From Oxyruncus cristatus (lineage: Eukaryota; Chordata; Aves; Passeriformes; Cotingidae): 64,000 nucleotides of DNA. Position numbers and translations under genes: made by a program. The notes beneath the pieces are model-generated. The model had not been told where the DNA came from, searched no databases, and worked only from the letters and a program-made list of their open reading frames with translations. Numbering within the stretch: position 1 is the stretch's first letter; every line of letters starts with the position of its first letter. The stretch is from positions 117,998 through 181,997 of the forward strand of contig VXAY01002605.1 in the NCBI GenBank assembly GCA_013399855.1, read 5' to 3'. Positions 23,151 through 33,480 of this stretch are shown piece after piece.

Positions 23151-26100
23151 AATTGGAATAACTTTTGCAGGTAGATTTCTTCTTCTATGTGACCCATAGC
23201 AGATGTCAGGATTAATGCAGACAAGTGCAAAGTTTTATTCTTTTTGTTCTTTTCTGGAAATATTTGTAACGCAGGCATATTTTATCATAAAGCTAACGAA
23301 CAGGATTTTAGCTGGAAGATTACTAGGGTTGCCATCGCGCTGACATGACCATACCTTGCTATTACAAATGTAAATTGAACTGTTACCTTCAGGAAGGTAA
23401 CCAAAAAGGTTTTGCTGCATAGTGTTTCAGACAATAAACTTTGGGACAGAACTATAACAGAGAAATGGATACATCAAACTAAAACTTGGCAAGAAAGAAA
23501 AAAACTCCATTGGGGTTTTCCCCCACCCGAATTTTTGAAAAACACATTCTCCAGATGTAACAAAATGAATCATTAGAGAGTAAAATCGGCATTATCCCTG
23601 TACTGAATCTGAGGAATGAAACAGGATTCATTTAGGGCTGCGTTTTCTTTGAGGATTGTAAAGATTAGCTGATTTATGTGAGAAATTTTAAGAGATTTTT
23701 TTCCCCCTTAAGATTTCCCAGATTGCCTTGTTTCAGGATAAAAATCAAGTTTTGTGGTCTTTTTGATGGGTTTCCTTTTCTTTTTCCATGAAGTGTTGTT
23801 ATAAATCAAAACTTCTAGAAGATATTTCAAAAATTCAGGAGTCCTACTGTCAGTTCATCATTATAATCAGTGTAACTTTTTGCTTTTCCTTTCAGTGTGT
23901 TAGCCCATTTTATGTCTCCTGAAACCAAAAAGGAAAAAAAGCCTTATTTGAACTTTACCCTGTGATGTAATATCTCTTTGTTTGTACTCCAAAATTTTAT
24001 AGGCCTCCCTTGCTATTGTGCCTTATTGAAAACTCATGCCTTATTTGCTGTTCATTATTATCTTTTCAATATTTCTGCTCCTTAAGATTCCTCATCCTCT
24101 TCAACATTTGTTTCAAATGATTTGTTTTCTGCAAAGGTATGCACTTGCATTTTTGAAGGCAAGTGGCACAGTGCTATATCATCTATCAATTTTTGTACTT
24201 TTTGGGTCTCTCTTATGAGCTGTGTTGTCCAAGAGAGATGTTTGTGAAGTATATTATTTAAGAGTCTGTAGATCTCAAATGTCTGGCATGCATGGATGAT
24301 GCAAATAGGATTAAAGACAGGGAAAGATAGGCTTGAACTTTTGTTTACTTGTGAGACAGGAAAAATTAATAAGTGGATGAGGGAGACAGTCCATTCTAAA
24401 CACATATGATACTCTGCTGAAGTCAATCCTAAAACACACTGCTGCTGTATTTTTAATGCACTTGCAAAGTTTCATCTGCAAATTTCATTAATATACTCCT
24501 GTAGATCCAGGATGGCTTCTCCTCAGGAGTCTCTACTTTCTGGATCATAAAGTTGTCTTCACTATAATTTAGGAACCTCTGCGATGATGCATGTTCAGCT
24601 GTATTTGTTACTCAACAGATGTCTGGGTAGTTAAATTCCTCCATGAGCCTTTATCAGTACTTCTATTCTGGGATTCCCAACTGGTTCAAGATGTACCTCT
24701 CATAGCCGGCAGCAGCACCACTGCTGCAAGATCAATATGTACAGCTCTGGGCAGGCTGGTCCAGCACAGGGCTGGAGTGGCTGGTTGCCCTGACCACACC
24801 AGTCTTGTGGCTCAGCTTGACTCTGTAGACTCTGGAGTCAACATCTTGTTGGTTCCTGCTCGAGAAGAACCAAGTTATAGGAGCAGCTGGGGATAGGTCC
24901 CACATTCATAATTCTTGAGACCATCTGCTGCAGTAACTGTCACTGCTCTTCCTGTGGGGCTGCTGCCTGGGCTTGCTGCTCACCCATAAATTTTGACAAC
25001 ACCTGCTGCTCTCGCTATTCCTTCATATATTATATCTGCAACAGAAGCTCAGAACCAGGCGCTGCTCACACTTCATTCCAACAGCCACCTCCCCGACACA
25101 ACACACTGATTCCGAAGATGCTCTTTTGAGCAGTTTGGTTTCAATAAAACAGGCGTGGTAATGAGTTAACAACACTGAGGATGAACATCTCTTCAGACCT
25201 ACCCCAGGTTCTTCAGCCATCCCAGCTATTCTTCCCACTCTCTGGGTTGCCTCTCGTCTTGGAGAATCACTTGTGCCTGCCTTGGCCACTGGTTTCAAGG
25301 GCTCAGCAGGATGCATTTAACCAGAAGGATCAACACCCAATAGCAGTGTGGGCAAGTTTTAGGCAAATGATGCCAGCCTGCTCTCTTCCCTTAGGCTACT
25401 TCTTTGCATTACATACTAAGGAGCTTTCCCTAGAGCTGGTCAAAGAATCAGATGATCAGATTTGCAACTAGAAGTGCTGAATCTGGATCACTATGATTCA
25501 CAGAGTCATAATATTAGTTATTAATGAATATTCAGCCTACTGCTGTGAAAATGTTCCCAAGCCTCAGACTTTAAGGAATTTTGGCCTGAATGATATTCAC
25601 CCAGGAATGTACACGTTGCCATTCTGCCATCTAGAAGCATTTGCCATTCAGAGACCAGAAAAAATCCCTGTCATTTTTTGGTTATCCGGGCAATCAGAAA
25701 TGAATAACACAGTCAAAATAAATGGTTAATTTTGAGCAAGCTGAAAAGCAAATGTTCTCCTTCTCCACTGGCCGTGTAAGTATTACATTTACAGGTGTCA
25801 GAATTGGTTTGCAAAATGTTACTTATTAAAACGAGGATTATATTTCCACCTCCCACCAAAGGCATAGCTAAACTCTACTATAATTTCAGTTAGTCCTGTC
25901 CTGCACTGCAGCAACAGGCAAAGTTGCTCCTCTGGTGTGGGAAGATTTGACTCCATTGTGGGACCTTTTACTTTGTCTGAAACCAAAGTGCTCCCTTCTC
26001 CTGCTGAAAATGGGCAAGTAAGGATGGAGATGAGACTGTCATTTGGATATAAGTGTTGGGATTTTTGCTCCTCTGATAATTTTTTCCTCCCAGTCACTCA

Positions 26101-26426
26101 GATTATGCTGATAAAAGGCAAGATGGGTTTCAGGACACTACTCGCCATATAAGAAGAAAACAAAGTGCAACCAAAAAGCATTGCTTTTTCCTTTTCAACA
26201 ACTTAATTGATCTTTGCCTATGCCCCTCACCAAGAATCTGACTTCTTCTGGCTAGCTAGCAAATATAAAGTAAAACACCTGTTTACCAGACACAGAGCTA
26301 TGTGTCTGCCATTGCTGATCCATCTGTGGAACATAAACATAACTTTCACCAGCTGCTTCTTTTAGCATGGGCTGGTAATGGAAGCCATTATAGAGCATAT
26401 CAACAACATACTTTCCTAATAATCAT
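23151..26426. other. Unique sequence, possibly with unrecognisable LINE remains; no gene seen
   Basis: The first few hundred bases may continue the LINE relic. Later open frames (24082-24426 minus, 114 codons; 24591-24896, 101 codons; 25023-25316 minus, 97 codons) have no domain and no exon context. The minus-strand string around 25624-25636 resembles a CTCF core. An 8 bp inverted repeat around one T (AAAAAGCA/TGCTTTTT) lies at 26173-26189. Confidence 0.5.
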
Positions 26427-26502
26427 GGGCCAGAGCATCAGAGGGTGTAAATTGGCAGAGCCTCACAGAAGGTGATACTGATTTACACCATCAGAGGACC
26501 TC
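26427..26502. repeat. Palindromic MITE-like repeat fragment
   Basis: The left arm 'catcagagggtgtaaattgg' (26436-26455) is an imperfect reverse complement of the right arm 'tgatttacaccatcagagg' (26479-26497), separated by about 23 bases. The sequence matches the general form of a palindromic amniote repeat in which GTGTAAATC and GATTTACAC arms flank a TCCATTGACTTCAATGGA-like centre. Short palindromic families of this kind behave as non-autonomous DNA transposons or MITE-like elements. No target-site duplication was resolved. Confidence 0.5.
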
Positions 26503-26749
26503 ACCTCACTGTGTTTGTTTTCCTCACACTCTTCTCCTTTTAGCGGCCTTATTTTCCTAGTTTCTAGTTTGTTTCTGGTTTTTTTTCCATTATATTATAC
26601 TAATGAGGCAACATGTTGTGAAACTATTCCTGGGCCAAGCTCAAGCAGTAATGGATAATTACCTTGGGTACATACAGCCTCAATATTAATGACTCTAAGA
26701 AAACCTCTGAAGATTCAGAGGTGTTATACTGCAAAGACTCCAACTGGAT

Positions 26750-26838
26750 TTGGGCCAAATGCCCCATTTGTATAAACATGCTCAACTCTATCGACTTCAG
26801 GAGAATTATTCCTGCTTTTGTTTGTGCAAATGAGCTGT
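26750..26838. repeat. Palindromic MITE-like repeat fragment
   Basis: After 'tgggccaaat' (26751-26760) and 'tataaac', the centre reads 'actctatcgacttcagga' (26785-26802), then 'gaattattcctg' and 'ttgtgcaaatgagctg'. This parallels a known pattern of GGCCAAAT, GTGTAAA, CTCCATTGACTTCAATGGAG, TTATTCCTG, GTGTAA in palindromic amniote repeats. It lies about 250 bp from a second copy at 26427, and both are decayed. Confidence 0.5.
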
Positions 26839-28199
26839 AGGTGATTCACAAAATCATGCCCAACCACATCCACAGTCTTTAGATTTAAATTGAGCTTGAA
26901 ATCTCACGGTGCAAACAGGAGATTCCTTTTTGTCTTGCACGAAGGTGAGTGTGTTATGACTATGATTAAACTGCTGATAGATCCCCTTATCTCTCACGCT
27001 ACTCCAGGACGCAGTAATGAGGCTCTGCTCTTGACAAAAGTCAACATACTTCTTTCCTTGTGTCACATCAGTTAGGCAGGTCAGGATCTTGATGGAGACC
27101 CAAGACAACATTCGTCCTATGACCAGGCTGTTTGTCTTCCTTGCAGTGTAAAGGGCAGAAAGGCCACAGGACTTTTTGACTCCTTATTTTCCAGTCAGAA
27201 GACAACCTGAAACTAAGAAGTGAAATTCCATTAGTACCTGAAGCTTTCAAATGGGAGAAACTTGTGCAGTTTTAGAGATGTCAGATTTGGGGAGGCCCAT
27301 CCTATTGAGTTCAGCCTAGAAATAGTAGCAGTCCCTGAGATTTATCCATTAGAATTTGCTTTCCTCTTAGTAATTTTGTAATGTACACTGAAGAATGCTT
27401 TCCAGGAATTGCAAAAATCAATGCTTACGTCTAATATATTCCCACTTAAAGTGTGCAACCTTGTTTAAAATGCACTTCTAAAGCATACATTTTCATGTAT
27501 TGTTATGTCTAAATGCACGATAACCAGGTAGAAAATCAAATTATCTGTGTTAAGGTGAATATTACAATGTGACTACTGCCTGCTGTGCCACAGATGAATC
27601 TTGTAAACACAATCAAATCTCTTTCCTTCTCTCTCTCTCGCACACACAGAGAGAGACACACGCACGCCCTTGCACAAGGAAAGAGATTCTTCACCTTCTG
27701 CCATCGTATTGTCACAGCAGCTCATGTTTATTGTGAATGACATCTTCAGCTACAACTCAGCATGAGTTCTGGTATGCTGGAGCTGAACATCCTACCAGGA
27801 AAATCAGCAGTGACATTAAAGTTGTTTCATGAATAATGAAAAAAATAAATATCACATTGTAGGTACACAAAATGCTTTGTTTAACTAAAAGCATTTGCAG
27901 AGAAATTCCAGGTCTCTGAGGGTAGATACTATTTTATTAACTGTGGATAGAGAACTTACTTAGATGGAGCTGTTTTCATTATATTGTTAATTTTCTCAAT
28001 TATACAAATGAGAGAACATGTGATCAGCACTATTAGCAGGATGCAGACTTCTCTTTAGAACACTCTAAACTCTCAGAAAAATCACAAAACAGTAAATCCT
28101 CAAGGCTGGCAGCCGGTGAGTCTTTCAGCCTCTTACATTCTATATAAGGAGTTTTACATTAATCTCCCAAGTCTTTGTGCAACAACAGTTTTAATCATT
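26839..28199. other. Unique sequence containing a hairpin-bearing microsatellite; no gene seen
   Basis: Apart from the nested inverted repeat described at 27616-27688, nothing was recognised. Open frames at 26854-27111 (minus) and 26890-27075 (plus) overlap each other and have no domain. Confidence 0.55.
27616..27688. repeat. Nested inverted repeat around a CT/CA/GA microsatellite
   Basis: The outer arms are perfect 13 bp reverse complements: AATCTCTTTCCTT at 27616-27628 and AAGGAAAGAGATT at 27676-27688. Inside them the microsatellite forms a second perfect 8 bp stem, TCTCTCTC at 27632-27639 with GAGAGAGA at 27649-27656, closed by a 9-base loop. The predicted fold is a 73-base hairpin with an asymmetric internal loop of 3 and 19 bases. 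Polypyrimidine/polypurine bias makes matches likelier than in random DNA, but the outer arms are not simple repeats. Confidence 0.75.
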
Positions 28200-28520
28200 T
28201 ATGGGGGCAAAAAGGCTTCAGAGACAGTAATGTAATTATATAAATGTATAATGCAAAAGAGAATTCAATTGTCTCAATGCCATACAAGGCAAGCTCATTC
28301 CCGGATCCCAGCAAAAGACACTTAAAACACGACTGCGCTGTGTCCGGAGTTTTGCTGGCTGCAGCAGTCCGTGTTCTTGCCAGCCCTCAGAAGTTCATAA
28401 TCACGAATTTCAGGGAGAAAGCCTGAAAGCCTACTTTGAATTATGGGGTTACGGTGACCAGAGTTTTATATAAAAGTTATTTGCAGTGGAAATGCTATAT
28501 TTCGTCCTATTAAGGACCTA
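28200..28520. promoter_or_regulatory. Putative conserved regulatory block, CpG-retaining
   Basis: Eight CpGs fall in about 230 bases (28285-28505) against a CpG-poor background, and the left edge has AT-rich strings (GTAATTATATAAATG) typical of homeobox-binding DNA. The middle is GC-rich (28335-28400) without repeat signature. An open frame of 60 codons at 28244-28426 spans it but is short and featureless. Regulatory role is inferred. Confidence 0.3.
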
Positions 28521-31500
28521 GCAAGCACACTTTTTTACATAGCAATAATGTCTCAGGCAAAAGGGAAATCTTTCAATGATTTCAGGCTTTGTGCTAGACT
28601 GAAACTTGTGATCCTAAAATGCAACAGCTTTTGATGAAAAACAAATATACTTGTTTCCAGAAAGGGAGAAGAGTCTCACTTCTACCCCTAAAAAAATAAA
28701 AAAGGGGGGGGCTGTTATTCCCCATTCTTTGGAATGTTTATTCATATTCGTAGCAAGAACCCTGAGAAATGTTCCCAAGTGCCAAAAAATGTGAAAAATA
28801 ATACCAAACACATTGTCAATATCTTAATAACTATTGCTTATGAACTTATCAGCATGGAAATACTTATTCTCAGTACAAGTTTCTGAATGGCAATATGGAA
28901 ATCATAACTAATCAGCCTCATAAGTAGTGCAACTTGAAATTAGTGGTTTAAGAGACTCATTTTCTCTCTCAAGGGGACTGAATAGGTTTGGGTTTTACCT
29001 TTTACTGAAGCAGGGAAAGGTAAAAAGTGAAAGGCACAAAAATGGTCTCTTTTCTATAAAACTAGGTCTTCTATTTTTTTATATAGAGTAATATACTTTA
29101 TGACTTCTTTCTTGTGAGTTCAAGTTGCCTGTATTTCCTATTTGTAGAGAAATGCTCATTTCCTGTTTAAAAAACACACATATATTTACTCTTATTGATT
29201 TAACAACATTCTAAATGGCAGTAACAAAAAACAGTAAACAGAAAATAATCCACCTTATTAGTACCTCTACAAAAAGCCTCAACTCATTCTTACTCTTTCC
29301 CTTTAAGCAAGACAGGAAATTAAGACCATTTTATTTTTCTTTTTGCCACGTGCCAATGCTTGCAGCAAAAAAAAAAAAAAAACAACAAAAAACCCAAAAA
29401 CGGAGATAAGTCTAAGGTGTGTTATCTCTTTAGGCTCCCACTACTGACAGGTGGGCTTAGGCAGGTGGTTTAGAGCTCCTCCTTACCAGCTGCAAGGACA
29501 GATCACGAGAGACGGCCAACATCCAGACCTGACACGCAGGAAGAGGTGCATCAGGTATCCTCTGGCACACAGGCAAAAGAGTTAAAAATAAGCAAATGTA
29601 TGAGCAAGTAAACCTCATTTTGTAATGGGGAATGTGTCAGTCAATAGCAATGCAAGCTGTATTTCTATCTATTAGACAAGAAAGGTAAAAGTATTCTAGT
29701 AGGTCACTTAGTTACTTCAACCAGATGGAATCCAAAATGTTCAGAAAATTAAAAATCCATTTATTCCTCCGAAGTTGCATTCCATCTGTTTTCAGACATT
29801 TATGGAATCTTTTTGCATACAGGATATGGCAACCACTGGTGCCTTGGAAATATTTCTCCCTCGTGCATCTCACGGAAAGCCAGGATGGATATAGACAGCA
29901 CTGAAGTAAGCCCTTTTATTCAGGTGCTCTTACTTCTCTTTAAAAGCTAGGAAACCATAGTTTTGTTTTAAAGAGAGGAATCATAAAATCCAGCGTATTA
30001 TTGTCTGCAAAACTGCAGCAGGAACTTTTAATCTTAAAAAAAAAAAAAGAAACCAAAACAAATAAGGCTGCTCTCTGCTCTATCCACCTTGAAAATTTTA
30101 ACTTTCCTGCCAGTCTGTTTCTCATTTTCAGCTTGTGGAGACAATAAGAATGATTCAGATGCTATGAAGGAATGCAGCCTGGCATGTAGTGATCTCCACC
30201 CTGAAGATAAAAGTGACAAAATTACCCCAGGAGTTATGAGCTCTAGTCTTCATCAATCATTTTTCAAGATATATTTTATTTCATTCAACTACATATTGTG
30301 CATAGATCTAACTGGGGTATGGTCCCCTTCCTCCAATCCTTGTTCTTAGCATCTTCAGCTTCACCAGATGCAAGGATATCATCTGGCATGCAGGCCAGGC
30401 CAAATTTTCTGTATATGACACAAACAACTGCGTTTCCTCTATTTCCTTAGGACCTTCTTTCCTTCACAGTTAGTGGCTCGTACAGTGGCTCACCATCAAC
30501 ATGCATTTTCCTGCTTGGTGCAGAAAGGATTTTATCCCCAGTGAAGTTCACCCATAGGATGTGTAGGCTATATCTCTATTGTCAGCCAGTCATACTCCCA
30601 CTTCTCTCCTGATTATCCACACCTCATGTAAAATCACTCCTCTCTTCTGTGTTGGAGGGAGCCAGCTGCATCCCTCTGAGCTGAAGGGCATTCAGCAGGT
30701 AACTCTGCCCCAGCACTGTTTCATAGGTCAAAACCACACCAGGTTTGGTGACCTTAGAGAGCCCTCCCATGCTACATCAGCAGAACTTTGCACCATAAAC
30801 ACCTTTCACCACCTTATGCCAAGGCCCAGAGTACTTCAGACTATTGTGAATGGGGGGAAGGATCATGTCTTTCATTATCTATATCAGCATTTTGTTCACC
30901 TCCCCAAATCATCACTGGCAGGTGACTGTCACATGGAAAGATAAAGCACTCAAAAATCCCAAGGCAGCAGATCAAAGAGCAGAGAACTGGCTTTTAAGAA
31001 TAAGACTGCATTAAAAAAAAAAAAAAAACAACAACAACAAAAAAAAACCCCAAAAAACCAAAAGCAAACTGAAAAGGTAAATCACAAATGGTGGATTAGT
31101 CATTTCAGTCTTTGTGTTTCATTTTGAATGTCAGATCATGTCTCCACATTTTATTCTTCAACCCAAGGGTGGAGAAAAAAAGAAAAAGAAGTAAATATTC
31201 ATACTTAGACTCATGCTGTCCAAAGCTGACACTTAAAAAACACAAAACCAAACAGCCACACAAATTCAGTGACAGTATTACAAGACTCTTTAATGAAAAC
31301 TGGTATGAGTGACACCAAGTTCTGATATAACAAGCCTGTGCTTTTCATCACTCCAGATTTGAAATCCACCAGGTTTGACTTTAGTGTTGAGGACCACACA
31401 CTAAAAGCCCATATTCAATCAGTGGCAGAATGAGAGAGTAGATTTCCTCCTTTTTTGGACAAATATTCTCCTTCAGGAAGTGGGAAAGCTGACAGTGAGC

Positions 31501-33382
31501 AAGTGTGCTGCCCAGGATGGACAAAACACAAGTGGCAAAACAGCAGAAGCTGAGAAAACCTAAGTGGTGCAAGAAGGGCTGTGAGGAACATCCCAAGAGT
31601 GAATTCACCCACAAGGCAGGTGCACATCTCCCTGGAGTCAGCTTCTCTCACCACAAAAATGAAATCTCTCTCAAGAGTTCAAACTTATTAAAGGTTTCCT
31701 TTGATTACACAGAGGGACTTGCACCCACACCTCCTTATCAGCTAAAGCATGTTCCCTGCTTCTCTTTAGTTCTACTCATCCCCTGCTAAGTTTAGAAGAA
31801 AAGGCAACAGCTGTGGCTACTGACAGAGCAAGGTTGGCAGCTGCAAAACGGAGATGCCACATTTCAGTACATAATTTTCTTTCCACAGTGTCTCTCCCTA
31901 ACTTTCCTCTTTAAGAGGCACTTAAAATCCATGTGTCTGACTCAATTATTGTTATTGTAGCTATGGAACAGAATGTGATGCTGATGAGGGCCTACCTGTC
32001 TAGTTAACTTCCCTTTCTGGATGCTTTCTTTCTTTGATTCATCATTGCTTGTGACACATGTATTGTCTAAACTATGTTCAAGAACAAGTCTGTAATACAC
32101 TCAATGGAAGAAGGTGAAAAAAAATCAGAAACAGGCATTATCAGTTGCAAGCATGAATTTATGTGTTAACTTTAAACATTCTGTTTCTGAGAAATATCTT
32201 ATATACAAAACTTGGTCTCACTGCAAATTAAGTAAAACCTTTGCAGCAAAATGAAGAATAAAATTTATTTTCCTTCCTTTGATTAGGAGAGCACCGACAT
32301 TGCAGAAATGCTTTGTCTTTATGAACTCATCTAGAGATTCTGCGTTCCTTCAGCATTCAGTACATTATCAAATCGTATCCGAAGCACTATGAATTCATGC
32401 CCCAGAGGGCAAGAACCCAAATTTAAAGTCATCATCATTCTGTGTATTTTCTGCTCAGTTGAAGTTTTTTATGATACAGGCTGAATGCCTTTTCAGGACA
32501 ATCCTAAAAATAAGCTAATGCAGTGGGGACTGGATTTATTGGATATGTACACTCACCTTCAGTTGATGCTCTCCCTAGGTCAGTTCTCATGTGATTGGCA
32601 AGGGATCGTGACAGCTTGTATCTTCCTATGAGAAACCCGTGTAGACACTGGTAATTAGAACTGCCACTCAGTCCTCCCTGACAACAGCTACTGCAGTGGC
32701 TCTGGGCCTCTGAACTAGCTACTGCCTCTGGAAAATCCTGTTTCACAGTGTTTTCTCCTCCACAGGCACATACCTAATTGCATGTAAACATTCTGTAATT
32801 TATTACGTGACACAAAAACATTGGTACCTTCAAGCTGAAAATACAACGGTTGATAAATACTAAAAAAACTACGATTCCAAAGTGTCACTTGCAATGTAGC
32901 TCTCTAACTGCCTCCCCTGACTGGTTGCTGAACTAAAGATACTTCCTCAGAAATGGAAAATCTGAGAAGAGTCTCAGCCTGTTTTTTAAGGAGCCTAATT
33001 CTTAGTCAAAGTTATGAGTGTTATAAGCTTGTAAGTCAGCACAGCTTTGGAAAAAAAAAAAAAAACCTGCATTTCAGTTTGAAAATACCAGTGCATTGCA
33101 TTTTCCCTGTGCTATTCTACCTCAATCAGCACAAGAACAAAAAGGCTCTATTACCTATTAGTATATTTTTTCCCGTAATTGATTTATTCACAAACTCTTA
33201 ATGACTGCAACTAACAAGGAAAATAAAATAATGGAAAAAAAAGCAATGCAACAGGAAAATGAATACGAAACATTTCCAGTTCACAGCTGCATTTGCAAGA
33301 GACTATGGCTACGGGAAGATATTTGGAAATACTTGCAAAATAAAAGGAGGCTGAAATATATCCTTATAGTAGGATATCTACA
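28521..33382. other. Unique sequence with A-rich tracts; no gene seen
   Basis: A perfect 10 bp inverted repeat (TTTTACCTTT/AAAGGTAAAA, 13-base loop) lies at 28993-29025. A-rich tracts at 29367-29400, 30036-30048, 31013-31060 and 33051-33065 are followed by AAC or ACCC variants and may be decayed retroposon tails, though no retroposon body is recognisable upstream of any. The open frame at 30579-30944 (121 codons) shows no domain, start context or splice support. Confidence 0.5.
31013..31060. repeat. A-rich low-complexity tract (A)n(AAC)n
   Basis: A run of 16 A is followed by AAC triplets and further A and C runs. It could be the tail of an old retroposed sequence, but the preceding 200 bases match no family I can name. 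Confidence 0.8.
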
Positions 33383-33480
33383 GAATGAAAGTTGGATTCT
33401 GTTCTCAGCTTTACTGCAATTTGGAGGTATGATTTCAGATACAGCTTCCTTGTCTGTGAAATGGGGCTGACAGTAGAGCT
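33383..33480 (+). mobile_element. MIR-like SINE fragment
   Basis: The string 'ttctgttctcagctttactg' near 33396 and 'ccttgtctgtgaaatgggg' at 33448-33466 followed by 'ctgacagtag' match the central and 3' parts of MIR, whose consensus has 'cagctctgccac' and later 'tcctcatctgtaaaatgggg' then 'ataatagta'. Spacing between the two landmarks is shorter than in the consensus, so there is an internal deletion. The head and tail are lost. Confidence 0.55.

Noticed and set aside
24082..24426. A 114-codon minus-strand frame near the second LINE relic, considered as further LINE ORF2 sequence.
   Set aside because: It is on the opposite strand from the motif A relic and shows no zinc-knuckle or other LINE C-terminal motif.
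28680..28713. CCCC ... GGGGGGG around A-rich DNA, considered as a stem or G-quadruplex.
   Set aside because: Only one long G run exists, so no quadruplex can form within the strand, and the potential stem is four pairs long.
30579..30944. A 121-codon plus-strand open frame.
   Set aside because: The composition is random-looking with many Cys/His scattered without zinc-finger spacing, and no exon signals flank it.
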